A program made the position numbers and the translations under genes. A model generated the notes under the pieces. That model worked only from the letters and a program-made list of their open reading frames with translations, was not told the DNA's origin and ran no database searches. Shown here in pieces: positions 34,315 to 49,300 of a DNA stretch of 64,000 nt. This DNA comes from Apus apus (taxonomy: Eukaryota; Chordata; Aves; Apodiformes; Apodidae). How positions within the stretch are numbered: the first letter of the stretch is position 1; each line of letters opens with the position of its first letter. The stretch is from positions 111,897,706-111,961,705 of the forward strand of contig NC_067283.1 of NCBI RefSeq assembly GCF_020740795.1, in the 5' to 3' direction.

Positions 34315-37300
34315 GTGGTCTGGAGTCAGGTAAGAAAACAAAGGATGCATATTCTCTATGTGATGGAGTAAGCAATGCAGCTTATGATGAGTTTGAGAGG
34401 GAAAGACTGAAGTACATTGCTTTTGCAAAACAAGAATTCTGTTGTCATCTGGATGGAAGGCAGAGAAAGATTTCTGTTTCCTCACGGTCTTGGTGCTGCT
34501 ATTTTTAATAGGCCTAGCTATACACTGGAAGAGCTTATTTTGCATTCTCCATGTAAGCAAAATGTCCAGTAGTGTTCAAAATAATGATACCAGATTAGCA
34601 ATTCTGGGGTTAGAACTGAGATAAGTATTAACATTTATATCTGTATTTGAATGGATTTTTTTTTTTTCTGTAACACAATATATCAATACTGAAATTAATG
34701 CTTTTTCAGCCACTGCATGTACTTGTAAATGGCAATTCTCTGTTCCTCTAATCCACCTGAACTATTTAATGCCAAGAAAAGTAACAACTGAGATTTTGTA
34801 TTTCTTGTATTTTGCAGTGAAATACAGCATTTTGCTCATCTTGTGCTAATTTATTGTAGAGGCCAGGAATTTTAGTGATACACAAAACAGTTCGTTTGGA
34901 GAACAAAAACCAGTAGGTTGCTGAAAGTTCATTTCAGCTGTTCTTAACTTCAGGGTAATCTATAGAGTAAGGCATTACTTACTGTGACATTAGTTAAGTG
35001 GAATAACATTATCTATTTTACGTGATGCAACTTAACTCTCTAATTCTATGAATCCAGCTCCAGTATCTCACTGTGGTAGTCATATCCTCTTCCTCCCCAC
35101 TAACACATGCTGATACGTCTTCTTAAGTCAAGCTCAACCTTGTCCCCAGCTGTCCGATACTCCCCTTGTATCCCCCACTGCCCCAACCCCAGACTTCCCC
35201 TGTGTTTCCGCCGCCTACCTCTCTATTCCCAACCTTTTGAAAACTCAAGTCTCAGCCTTGTTTAGATTAGTCTATAGGCTAATCTAAAAGCTTGTAGTAG
35301 GTGTTGTAGACTGCTACAAACATCCACAACCTATTTCACATCAAACTGACTTGTAATAACCAGCGCCTGTGTGAGAGAAGGGCTTCTGATCACCAGGACT
35401 ATTTCATTTCCGTGTGCCTATGGCCTGGAAGAGTTTGGTTTGTATTTTTGGATGCCAGTACTAAAAGTTGTATAGTCTGGAGAAAACACTGGTAAGTCAC
35501 AGTGTCTCATCTAAACTTGGTGGCTGCTCTGGTACTCCACTGGTAATATAACCTTCCTCTGTATGTGACTGTGAACGGTGAATATGCCGTTGATTAAAAA
35601 AATAAAAATAAAATTCAGACTTGAAATGCATCATATAGGTTTCAGTTGTCAGGCTGGTATTGGAACTGAAGCCATTGCTACTCAGATAAGTAATACTTCT
35701 ACACAGAGATACACCTTTTGAAACCAAGTATTTAGCTGTTGAGATTCACAGAACTAAAGACTTTTTTTTTATTGAGAAGGAAGTGGAAATGAGTCATGAA
35801 AGGGATTCCTTCAGCGTAAAACATTCAGCAAGTTTTCAGACACTGAGGACCAGCCTGGATTTCAGGCAACTGCTGAATTTGGTATTCTTCAGCCATGGAC
35901 ACATACTCTGGTATATGCAGCAAAAGTACTTTTGGGACTTAGCTACATTGATTTCAGTTTGTGAGCTTTTGCTGCTGATAAATGAACTTTTCCATGACAT
36001 AGCCAGTTTTTATCTTTAGTACAGTTATGCTTTCTGATTAGCTAATATGGGTATATTGTAGTTTATAGTTACTGAAACTGTAGAAACATTTTACTCTTCA
36101 TTAATGGTTATAAGATGATTCAACATATATAAGTACAATTCTTCTCCTCCATGAACAATCTTTAACAGAAACAATAATAATTTTATTTTAATTTTTGAAT
36201 ATTGCAAGCTTTACTTGTCATTTTTTTTCTTCCACATTAGCTGGAAATCTGTGTGAGAGTGGGAATTTGAAAGCAAATGAAGTCTTCAACATGTGTGTCA
36301 CACACTTTGCCCATGTACTTTCAGCTTGTTTTACAAGCTGAACTTTTCATTTCAAGACTTCAATATATGGACTGGATACCATCTTATGCATATCTAGTGA
36401 GAAAGAAATGTAATGAGAGGATATATGTGCAATAAAACCTCAGTGTGCAAGAGGATTCTATTGATACTGCAGATCCATGGATAATTTGTCTGGAAAAGAT
36501 ATTTTGGGTTATTAAACTGTATCTATATACTGTTATTAGTTTATTCTTTTTTATGAAGTCCCAATCCTAATTTATCATGTATCAATGTAAACTTGAATAA
36601 TACTAGTTAACTCAGTGAAATGTGGGATCAAAATCAATCCTTCAGCATTTGCATCTGCAAAACTCTGGAAACAGTTTTTCAATGGACTCAGTCGCTTTTC
36701 CACAGACACTGGATTTTTATGAGTCAAGTATCTTGAAATCTACGAAATTTTGAAGCCATCTAAAACCATGATGTACAGAAACAGTGCTGTTTCAGGAGAA
36801 ATGGGGTCAGGAAACACATTTGACTCAATTATTTTTGTAACCAACACTTTAAGATCAAAATCCTGCCTTTAGACTGGGCAAGAACGTGTGTGTGTGTGTG
36901 GTAGTTTTCATTAAGAAAATGAAGAGACAGAAGAAGAAGCTGATGAAACACTTTGCCTGTTTATATAACATTTAGGCAGTAAGCAGTTGATTGTGCCAGC
37001 TCATACCAATTAGGCATTATCTCTCTTAAACCTATAAATTATCACCTCTAATTAGTTAGGCAAAAAATGGTTTTCCCCCTCTTAAGCACTCAGAACAAAT
37101 ATAAAAATCTGACAAAAACTGTAAAACAACAATTTGAATTAATTTTAATTCAGGTGAAAAAAAAAAAAAAGAAAAAAAAAGAGATTTCAGGCTTTTGTAT
37201 TTACAATTTTTTTTCTGCCATTTGCTCAAGTTTTCACAAGACAGTCATTTCAGATTGAAAATTAATCTTTCATTAAAAAGCTATAATGAGACATTCTGGC

Positions 37301-40300
37301 AATTTCAAAGCTTTATATTTGAGCCTTTTCCAAATGGAGAAATGTCATTGAAGCTGGTCTTTTTCCTGCATTTTTGTATGAACCCCATCAGTTTTAGGGC
37401 ACACAGTAATGTTTGGCTTAAAAATTATTCCCCATCTTCATGTGCCAAAAGTCTAGAAGAACATGTGCATTTGAACCCCTCTTGAGTATTCTGGCCACAC
37501 TTTTTTCTTATTCATATACAGATGATAAAAATTACCAAAACTAATATTTTTGTGGACTGCATGACTTGGTTTTTGCCATTTTTCAACATAGTGATCTTGT
37601 ACTGTTCACTAATTCTGATGGAGTTTGCAGATGCCTATCACCCTGGAAAAAAAAAAAAGTCCTACATGCAAAACTCCATGTATGACAGATAGCAAATTAT
37701 TTATACGGAGAAAGAAAATCAGCTCGGGGGAGCAGGAACTATTGTAAAAAGAAAAGTAAAAAGCCACTCTGCTTTGCAGAATTATATCTGTAACCTATAT
37801 TGACAGAGCTTAGAATTTAATGGTGTTTTTTACCTTCAGTTTGTGAACTCCTTTTCAAACATCTGAACACAAAGATTTCTGAAGAAATCTTTTCTGAGAA
37901 ACAAGAAAACCCACCCAGCAACAATTGCTTACAAAGGCTGTTCATTATTTTACTCACTGCTTGAGAAATAGCTGCATAGTGTTAGGTCAAGTATGTTCAA
38001 ACCTGTCCAAAATAAAGAATCTAGTCCAGTGGCATCTTGCAGAATCAGCCTTTGAGTTGGTGTTGCTGAGGTAAAGAGAGCCCAGCCAAGGCACTGAACG
38101 GGGGCTGAGGTGACCTGGACTCTGTACCCAGTCCTTGCTGCGTGCCTGACTAAGTAGCAATACTTGATTTAACAGAAATAATAGGCTCTTTTCTCCTGTT
38201 TGTGAAAGTCCATTGGGCACTGCCTGAATTGTGAGAGAAAAATGGTTGTGAAAACTTCACAGAAGCAGCACTGGGTGACTTGTTGGGCAGCCTAAACTGG
38301 GGAGGACACAAATCCAGCACATATAACAATCCAGCAAATAAACATTTCCAGCCAAATGAGAAAGCAGTGGATTCAGTCAATCCAATCCAAAGCCATGCTC
38401 TAAGTGCTGTCAGTTGAGCTTAAATCGCATCTCTAATACAGTTGAGAGAGTAATGTGAGCTGCATTTAATTATGTGCCTTTCTAATAATATCTTTTTTTC
38501 TTCCCCCTCCCCAGCCTGCTCTGGAGACAACTGGTGAGTTCTGTTTAGAAATCTATTTGTATTCACAGGAGGCAGTCAACAAAAACAGCTGCTCATAAAC
38601 ATTGCTAGGACAGACACAGACTTATAATTACTGTTATTGTTATTGCATTAATTTTCACACTTCATAAAGATAACAGCAAGGGCTAATGTCCTACCTCACT
38701 TGTCTTTTTATTTTTCAGAAATAGATGTGGATGGAGGAATTGATCAAGACATCTTTGACATCAATGAAGGTTTTTGAAAATTCAGTTTCTCTTAATTTTT
38801 TTTTGTATTTTCATTACAGTAGCCACAGATCAGTACAGTAACTGAATGTTAATCTCCTCTTCCCTTTAGCCTTAGGACTAAACCTTTTTGAGGGAGACAT
38901 CAAACTTGATCAGGTGAGTTAAAATATAAAATATAAAACCAGAAATGTGCATTGGCTTATGCAATGTAAGTTATCACTGGCATGGAAATTATTGACGCAT
39001 CCTGCTCATGCAAACAATACGTGCTCTTTACGTAACAATAAACTGAGAATGTCTGAAGATATTTTCCTACCAAATGTCACAGACAATGAAAGAGCTGGGT
39101 GCATCTGCAGAAACAATGTCCTGTATAAGGTTGGTTTAGATCAATATAATTAGCTTTTTGTTTGCTATACTGTGGTTTTTATATTTGCACTTTTAAGAGA
39201 TTCTGCAGCACTGATGACATCTAGACAAGTTTATACAAAAGATTCTTAATTTATGAGCACAACATTTATTATGACCCAATTAAATTTACAGACCAGTGCT
39301 GTAAAACCTTCATCGTGTAAGTAGATTCACTAAAACCAGTGGGTAAATTTAATCTGTAATACCACACTTTAAAGCATCTGTCCAATATCCCTATCTGATA
39401 AATTAAAACCAAAATAATTTATACAGCAAGTTACATGTCCTAGTAGAAACCCCAAAAGTGTCTTGTACCCCTGAAAGTCACTGGTGTTTTACTCTTCCTT
39501 TTGGTGAACTGCTTTGGCTTGAGTATATCAGTAGAAGCAAAGAAAGCACTTGCTAAGGGCACAGGAACAAACCCCTACATGATGAAAAATTACATCCCAC
39601 AGCAGCTGAAACTCTTCTCACACAAACATACAAATCTCAGGTAATTTTTATGGAGAAAATGTTGCAGAAGTTAGAGACACTAGCAGAAAGGAGCAAAGGG
39701 CCTTCAAACCAAAGCCTTAGACCTCTGAGTTATCTTCCAAAGTTTTTGAGCTCTTTGATTTCTTATAGGTCTTACACTGACTCATATGAGACATGCTTTG
39801 CTTTAGCACTATTGTAGTTCCTGATCCTAAATCAGTTTTTACTGACTACTGCATAATTATTTTCTTTCTCAGGAACGAAACTCCATCATTGGTGACAACT
39901 ATCGGTGGCCTCACATTATCCCCTATGTCCTTGATGATAGCTTGGGTACAGTATTTGGTGTTGACAATGTCTGCATGTTGTGTTGATTGAAATAAAGACA
40001 CTATGGCATCCTTTCCTCTTACAAGGCTTGAGCAGGCCATTTTCCACAGCAGGGTTGGCCCTGGATATGCGCAAACAGGGTATATAATCTTGGTGTTGGC
40101 TCTCACATCCTTTCTTGGATGGTTCTTATCCTGCCATGGCCATAGTCCAGCAGATTGATTTGACTTTCAAAGCATATGACATGAAATAGTACTAAGCAGA
40201 AGGAAAAACAGGGCACCGAAGACCTTTTCAAAGCAAGAAAGCTTACCTGGCCGCCTACATAATCTACAGCACTGATGGCAAACTGGCATTCTGGCACCAA

Positions 40301-43300
40301 TGCAGACTGCAATGGCACATTGCTGACTTGCCTGTTGTGGGGCCAGGGACAGGTCATAGTGTGTCTTCATCCCTTCAGATTCACCTGGCTGTGGCACTGC
40401 ATGGCAGAGGCAAGCAATGAGACTGGGAGCTTGAGTTCCTACTGTGTGCCACATGGGGAGATTGTGCCCTTACTACACAATGTGGGAGGAAAAAAAGATC
40501 ACCCACCCCTAGTTTAGATTCAGATCTCGACCTCTGAAGGGGTTGAAGCCATGAGAATCACTTAGAGTAGGCAACCCAGACATAACATTAGCAATTCAAC
40601 TCCTAGAGAAGTTATGTGAGAGATCTATAACTTGCAGTTTGCGCTAGATGAAATCTGATGCTTTTGTTCCCTGTTTATGTAATACTTGCTCACTTACATC
40701 TCAGCAAAGTAAATTAAAGAATTTACAAAAATAAAGACCATGCACTATCATGTTTTAAATACTCATCATGCCCTATTTTATACATATGTATATGTAGCCC
40801 CCCGCTACCGGCTTGCGACAATATGTATTGAAGAAAAATTACATGGAAAAAAACCAAGAGGAAGTTATTATGTCACAATAGCCAAATCTGTTTTTTAGGT
40901 CCCTACTCAGGTTTGAATTCAGCAAAAAGCTAGCTTATTTTAATCAAATACTGTTGGAGCGATACTTAGGACTTGCTCCATGTGGGTAATAGTACAAACC
41001 TATTGGCTCAGTACTGACAAGAGCACTGTTTGCTTTGCAGAAATGAATGCTAAGGGTCTCATCCTTAAGGCATTTGAACAGTATCGACTAAAAACCTGTA
41101 TTGACTTCAGACCTTGGAAAGGGGAGAAGAATTACATATCTGTCTTCAAAGGAAGTGGGTAAGAGGAGTAATATAAAATAACTCTCATCCTGTTTGACTA
41201 CAGACTATTTTTGTGTTCAAATTCACTCTAAAACTGATATATCCAATGATAATGTTGTATTTTTGTTGTGGCTATTTTTCCAGTCCTTTTTTTTTTTTTT
41301 TTTTTTTTTTAATTGGAAATTGTAGTAGTTTCCAAAACAGGTATTACCTAGGTAGTAATGAACAATTTCATAGCGATAATTATTTTTAGATATAAGAGGC
41401 AATCAAGTCCTTTAAGAGGTAATTTTCTGGTTATGGAAACAAGCCATTTGTTTTCTTGATTGATTTTTGGATACATGAAGTGTCACTTTCAAGTGGTCAT
41501 TCTTAGTATACCTCAGTTTTTAGAAAGAAAAAAACCCAACCCAGTAGAAATACAGTAGTTCTGACTGTGGAACAATGAATTTGTTTGACTATAACAAATG
41601 GAATTGCATTTAAATGGTGTCACACCAGCATTCAGATACAGCAGCGATATTTTTAAATGCTGCACAGCCCTGAGATATTTCACAGAGGTTTCAGTTTATT
41701 TACCTCTTTTGATTGATAATTATGCTATTCAACTACATGTTTTACAAAATAAGGCTCAGCAAAGAAGTAAAAATTACCCCAGCTGCTTCCCTTCCTAAGA
41801 CGGTTCTCTGTCAAAACAACACAACAGGAACAAATCTATTCTGCACTCTATACTAAATCATTTCGCTGTGGGAAAAGATCAGGGAAAGCCTGATAGCCTG
41901 GTGAGGAAATTTACTTTCAGAAAATCATTTCCTGATATGAGAATGCATTCATAAATGGTAAAAGATTTTCTGATAATAGAAATGTCTCCCTTTACCTTTG
42001 GCTTGTTCTGAGATATCTGTAGCAGATAATTGTTTCAAAATTTCTTCAGTCTCTGGCTCTTTATATTTTCTGCCCTTCATGCTGTGCACATGACATTGAA
42101 AGTCAACCCTAGAAGATATAAAAGTGGAGACTTAGGTAGCAATGCATTTTCCTGTACTAATGACTCCTCAGTTTTTTGAGCCAAATGGAAAACTCATGTA
42201 GCTTAATTTTTTTAGCCCATTGTCACATAAAGTATGCATTGAATTTGCCAATAATTGTACCTGAAAAAGAACCACAGTATTTAGCCTATGGCAAATAAGA
42301 GGCCTCTGCACAATGTTTCATTTCTAAGTCTATTGAAGATAGATGAATCATGGTGATGAAGAAAACAAGGCACTCTAGTGGGACAGCATATCTTGCCCTC
42401 ACTGCCGCATGCGTTGCTTGCCCTGAAATGTTTCTATCATCTCAGCTGACACATCCGTAAAACAGTTAAAACTCACCAGCACTTTTTAAAAGATAGAAGC
42501 TAAAAAATGCAGTCTCCAGAAATGGCTCTCCAGTTTCAGTGAGCTAACTTGGGGCTGTATAAAGGAATTATCAGGCATCGGCTACCCTTCATTTCACTCC
42601 ATTTCTCTCTTCTGATACAACAGAACAAGGTGAAAGGTGAATAAACCAACCCATTTCCACTTTACCATTGCTGACTACTTTTTTTTGTTGGTGATGGTGG
42701 TGGGATTTTTTTTAATCAGGTAGGACTCCTCTAACTGCAGACTAAAGAACTCAGTCCAGAGGGTACAGTGAACACAGCAGCACAAAGTCCCTGGCAACAC
42801 CAACCAGATTCCTAAAGTTTTGTCATACCAAGGAAAAGTTGATAAATCATCTTTGCCTTTCTGTTCTTGGTTTGTGTCTATAAAACAGAGAGAGGAAGGT
42901 GGGGGGAACTTTGTGTCAAAAGGATTTGTAGCAGACCATAAAGTTTCCATCTGGATTATCCTTTTGAATTCAAATTAAGTCAGCCACAACAAAAGTCTGC
43001 TGCCATTTTGTTGTATGAACTGCCCTGTGTAAAAACACATTTATAGTCTCTGATGTACATACACAGTTTCATAAAGCCCCATGCAAAGAGCACTCTTTGT
43101 GTCTACACTCTTTAGGTACTATTTGCCAAGACTTGGCTACTGCCTGCATTAAGTTTACGCATATATATATATATATATATATCTTTACAGCACTAAGTGG
43201 ATAGAGGTACATGTAAGGTTTTCTAGCACACAGTCTTTCACCTCACCCTCTATTCAGGCTTATTTACCTGCAGCAGAGGTTAGACAGAGAATATATTGTA

Positions 43301-46300
43301 AGGCATTTTCTTGACTCCAGCCTTTGTGCTAAGCAAAATAACTGAGAGATGGTTGTGAATTATGGAAATGCAGGAACGTCAGATGTGGCTGGTGCCTGCA
43401 AAGCTCACAGAACAGTCTGGGATGACATCCTGCAATAGATTTTCCCCTACTTTTCTCATGAAGAGCAGGACTCATTCTTCAGGAAAACTCATATTGTGCA
43501 GTAGTCAAATAGTAGACCAACATGGATCAACCGCATCTCTAGTATTTCCATATGGGACATAAGGTTTTCATGGAGATGTCCTAGGAGTTCACCCAAGTTC
43601 TTTGCCACTGTAGCACATGGCAAAGGGAACCCATGGAGAAGTGGATTGATTCAGATCCCTGGCTAAGCAGCATGGTGCTGATAAGTCAAAGAGCCTGTGT
43701 GTTGATACTGGTCTGGTGATCAGAGAAGCTGTGGATGCTCCCTCTGTGGAAGTGTTCAAGGCCAGGCTGGATGGGGCTTTGAGCAACCATCAGGTTGCTC
43801 AACCAGTGGGAGGTGTCCTTGCCCATGCAGAGGGGCTGGAACTGGGTGATCTTTAAGGTCACTTGAAACCCAAACCATTCTATGATTCTATAGTATGGGA
43901 AGTTATTTAGGAGTAGGACATCATTACGAAAATGTGCCTGAAATACGCATTGTGTCTCAGAGGACAGGATTTCTAGGTGGCATCATCACTAGTGATGGTG
44001 TGTATCTACTTACAGCCCATCTTCCAAAAAGGCTGATAGGAATAGACAGAGCAGGTGCTTCTCTCTTCCTGTAGCCTTTGATCAAGGAACTAGCAATGAA
44101 GAAAGCATTGAATCAAGGGAGTTATGGCTCTCACACACTTGGGGAATCTGGGACTTTCCTCCCATTTTCTCCTCTCCTTAAGACATCGCTAACACGTTGC
44201 CTCAGGTACCCATTGATCTAGAGTCCCCTGTTCCACCCACCTAAGTCTTATTCTCAGAGCTTGGTGACACAGACCATGCTTTTTCTCCCTCTGCAACTGC
44301 TGAATAATGGGGTTGTAGGCGTTTGGCAGACTGAAGGCAAGAGAAAGCTGCATCCCCCAGTGTATGGGTGCGAATTTTGCCAAGTGTCCTGGATGTGCCT
44401 GTAGCCTGCTGTGGTCTGCACAGCAGCTGTGAAGCCAGAGGCAGCTGCTTTGGTATGAGGTGGACCCAGAGCTGTAATGGACTTCCTGGACTTCTGCACC
44501 ATCAAAAAAAGCTGCATAATTGCTATGAGGCCTTGCTCAAGGGGAGCCTGTGAAATCATGGATGCCATGTGTGCTCCTTCCCAGGTCTCCTGCTGTGATT
44601 TTAATGACTAATCAATAGCCAAGGCCTGTGCTGCTTTGTGGAAAGAGAAATACTAGGGAATATGTTGCACTAGTAAGTTACAGGGTTTGAAAGTGCATTT
44701 CTAAATTTCTGAGGTGGTAGGACTGCAAATCCTATGGCATATTTTGCACCCGATTAGTTTTATGGACTTCTTTGGGTAAGTGTTGATTTATTTGCTGCTT
44801 AAAATATCAATTTAAATGTAACTCTCATTGCTTACTAGTTTGTGGACATGGGGTGCCATTTTATTGGCTTGTGCAGAGAGCTCACTGAATTTTTTAATTC
44901 TTTAATAAAAACTTTTAGCACAGCTGCAGTTTTGCTTTTCCTCACCAGTATCAACAGCAAATGCTCTAGCACAGCAGCTCACAAATAACTAGAAAGAAAA
45001 GAGTTTGTTTAAAGCACCGTCAAATCCACTAACCTTTCAGAAGGTGACTCTGGTTTGCCTTACAATAGGGACAGGCTCAAAGTGCAGTCACAGTCACATA
45101 CTGTGCTCCAGCTAAAAATTGTTAATTCACAGTAATTTAATTGCTGTTAGTCATGTGTTTATAGTCTTCACATTTACCAAACTACCAATGAAATCCTAAC
45201 CAGTTTTATTCTGTCAAAAATAGATCAACATTTTTCTGCTAAAGAAACCCCATTAAAAACAATAGAGCTGGAGCAGGGGAACTACTGTTTCATCAAAACT
45301 GAGGTAAATGTGAGAGGAAAGGATTTGGACAGTACAGATCAATGAAGATCTCTGTAGCAAAATGTAACTTCAACACTCAAAATATACCCGTTGAACAGAC
45401 TGATTCTGGATTTCTTGTGGCATGGTGATGATGTCTCACAAGCCATCTCTCATTTTATTTGCATGCTAGCTGCTGGTCCTCAGTGGGAAACCAACAAATG
45501 GGTTTGCAGGAGCTCTCCATTGGCGCCAACTGTGACAAGATTGGGACGATTCAGCATGAGTTCCTGCATGCCCTGGGATTCTGGCATGAGCAGTCACGGT
45601 CTGACCGGGATGACTACGTGTCCATCATGTGGGACAGGATTCAGTCTGGTCAGTCAATACCTGGCTTCTCCTTTCACACTCTGGTGTGAGGACGCTTAGC
45701 TGTGGAACATCCCTTCCAACCATCCTTTGGTGGTCACGCTGTTCACACGCTGGTACTTTGTTTTCAAAGCCAGCATATAAATTAATTAAATATCAACTCA
45801 CATCTATTTGGCTTAGAAAGCCTAATTTGTTGTTGCTGTGGTTGTTCCTTGTGCCACAGCAGTTCCCAAATACCTCACTAGAGACATGAGTCTTGTTATG
45901 CTACATGTTGTACAGCAGAGCAACAGAAGAGAGTAATTTAGCTTGTTTAAATGAATAATATAAAAGCACTGTTATTCTGGGAGCCTTTAACAAAACAAAG
46001 TAATTTTCAAAAATCCCATTCTGAAAAACCCAGTGCATCCAAAGCTGATAGAAAATCTCCACTGAAAATACTGGTTGTCTTCTTTCTCCCCAGGTGCTAC
46101 AGCTGGTGGGGGCAGCAGCGCTGAGACAGCAGAGAGTGCAGGGAGGGTGTGCAAACAAGGGGGACCCTTTTCAGGGTCCACATCATATGAGTGGTTACTT
46201 TAGCAATGCAGCTTGTGAATGTAAGTGTTGGCATATTTGGCACAAGCCTGAGCTCTGGCACAAGGTTCCTCAGGACTCTGCTTGATCTCTACCCCTTCAG

Positions 46301-49300
46301 CTTGCCGTTGTCCTCTGTGAATTTCAGACAACTGAAAAACAAAGTTATATACACAGGCTTGATGCTTTCCTGACACAGGTACACACAAAACACTGAAAAA
46401 ACAGATAATGATACAATCTAATGCATTGTTACTTAGTCGTGCTCAACAGTCAGGTGCATATACAAGTATATGTTGCAGAAAATGACTTGGACACTGTTAT
46501 TTGATTTCCATTATAGTTTGCTGACTCTTTAGTGACAAGTTGCACTATTGTTAGCAATTTAAAACTGCTGCAGCTTTTTTACACTGCCCATAATATAGTC
46601 ACATGTACAGTTAAATTCTGGAAGCTTATCTAATGAAAACTCTAACTTGCTTATTGCAAGCTAAAATGACCAGCAATTAAACAGGACATCATACAGATTA
46701 GGAACAGGGAGGCATTACAGTTGCAAATTGCATTTATTTGAGTACTGAAAGAGTATCTCCACTTTTGGGTATCACAAGCCCATCAAAGCTTATGGGTTTC
46801 ACAAGGAAAAGATTTCTGGTAGCAAAAAGCTTTCCTTTATCTAGCAGAAGTCATCATGTCATGTTCCAGCAGCTAAAAGAGGAAAGTAAATAACCCTAGA
46901 CTAGAAATAAAATAGCTATACAGAGTAAATACAAGTAAGCAAGAACAAAACAAATACCTTAATTCCATCCATCAAAACTTGGTCCTCTTGGGCAGTCCTT
47001 CCTTTTGTTTTTCCCATTTAGGTAAAGAACATAATTTTAACAAATATGATGACAAAACATCTGACTTCCTGAATGTGCCCTATGACTATACTTCTGTGAT
47101 GCACTACAGCAAAACTGCATTCAAGAATGGATCTGAACCCACCATTGTCACTAACATACCAGACTTCATGGATGTAATAGGACAGCGAATGGATTTCAGT
47201 GATTATGATCTCCAGAAACTAAATCGGCTGTACAATTGCTGTAAGTTTCTCCATTTCTTTCACTTTTTTTTTTACTTCAAGCGTTTGAAAGAAACAAGGG
47301 TGATACTTACATGCTGGACTCATCCAGGCACGAGTGAAAGAGATGCTAACATATTTGGAGAAGCAAATAGTGTTAAAACCACCAGAAATAATGGTATAGC
47401 TAGAAATAACATAGCCCTCCTGGAGAAACACTGCTGCATAGCAGAGTCTTCTGTGCAATTTTATCTGACCTTTAGTTAAAAAACAGCTTCGTTCAGCTGC
47501 TGATTTTTTGTTCATCCCTTGGGTGTCTGTTTAAAATGTGTGCTTTGGAACAAAGCTTTTTGTTTTTCCTCCTTATTCTGCAGCTGTTGCTCAGAAATAA
47601 GTACTTTTGCTGGGGCTGTCATACCTACCCTGCTCTCATGCAATCTGTGAGACAGTGTGTTCATGCAAATAGGGTACATGTGCTGTTATGAAGAAAATAT
47701 GAGCCATTAAAATTTCATTCTTAGTTTAAAACCTAATCTCTTTCCAAAGTGGTCAAAAGAGTTATTTTGCCTGCAACAGGATTTATTTTGGGAAGCTGAC
47801 TGAAATTTAAAGACATTAAAATGTAGAGAATTCTAAGACCAAACTGGAATTCATAATTGTGACTGCATCAAATGTGCCCTGACACTCAGATGAAAGCTTT
47901 CATTTCACTCCCTCAGTATCCCAAGCAGCGAATACTGTTTTAACTTGTATTTGGATATAATCCTGACTAATACTTCAGTGCTGTTCTGATCTCTTCTTCA
48001 GGACTGTCTTTCAGGCCATATGAAAACATTAGATTTTAGTCTGCTTTCCCCTTCTAGCATATTCCTTAAGAGAACAGACCATAAAGTTTCCCTCAGCCAC
48101 TGGAAGTTAGGACTCAGTGTGCATGACATGTTTTCTTCCAAGTCCAGCATTTCACTACATACCAAGGCAGTTTCTGTCTTTTGGTGCAGATGGAGTTAAA
48201 AACCTGCTTCAAACAGTGTGCCCTTCCCTTTTTTTCAGTAATAAATCTAAAAAATACTTTGCAAGCCATTGGGTCTTGCTTTATCTTTTGCTGTTGTTCA
48301 GACCATGACTCCATGCCAGCCAGCACATTCTAATTAAAACAGTTAGGATGCTGCTTTCCTGTTTGGGCAAATCAATTTAACATTTTGTTTTGTATTTTGA
48401 TTTCAAAGAGTTCTTTCATCTAATAATACTCCATTTTTTCTTACCTTCTTGCTGACATCTTAGCTGCTTTTTTTTTTCTTCAGTAGTCAATAAAATGTTT
48501 ACTGTGACAATATTTTATTGGGTTTTACAACATCATACCAATACCGTGTCTTAAAAGGTACCAGTCATACAACACTTCTGATAGCCTTGCAGCCTCTAGA
48601 GGGTTGTTAAACTTCCTCCAAGGACAGTACAAAACATCTCAGGAGTACTAATTTGGCAGCAGTTCATACTTAAGTGCTTCCCTGAGCCACAGCCTAAGCG
48701 AGGCATTTGGCATGCCATTGAGGTTGATTTTCCTGACACTCCAGGTGCCTTTTGTGGTGCAATGAAACCTTCAAACCTGCTATAATATTTTATACGTAAG
48801 AAAAGAAATAATTATGAAGCATTTTATTAACCTAGTTGTTTTCGAATTATGGCTGGTGTTACACAGAGCTCAAACATGGTACAATGAGAAACAAATCTAA
48901 GAATGAGGATGAACCAGGACTGTGTCCTCACCTATCCAGCATTTGCTTCAGGCAGATGAAATACTTCATACAGTGTTTTCACTTTTCTATTCAATTGCAT
49001 AGTTTTCTTTCACTTAATTTTTCACCTGTTATATGCAAAACATCTTAAAAATTTGTATGAGATGAGTGATCCGCTGGTCCCATTGCCAAATTTTTTTTTT
49101 TAGTTCAGTATTTTGAAAATTAAGGTTTGCCTATTGCAGTGAAATAACTTCTGCTTGATTATATTTCAGTATAATAAGCACTCCAGTTGATGAATTAGTG
49201 AACTTTTATAAAAATCTGCGGCCATGTGTGGAGTAGCTAAAGAAAGCAGAGGAATGAATGGAAGGTCTCCAACTTATGGCTGGGTGAAGGTTGATGGGTT

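Larger units (their letters stand above)
41159..45469 (+). other. MEP1B intron 6
   Basis: A 4.3-kb intron. It holds a pure T24 run at 41287-41310, an (AT)11 microsatellite at 43161-43182 and a CR1 end at 43725-43892. A 104-codon reverse-strand frame at 44254-44568 shows no domain I can name. Confidence 0.7.

Noticed and set aside
44254-44568. 104-codon reverse-strand frame in MEP1B intron 6
   Set aside because: I could not match it to any family; it may be a diverged repeat, but nothing supports a gene.
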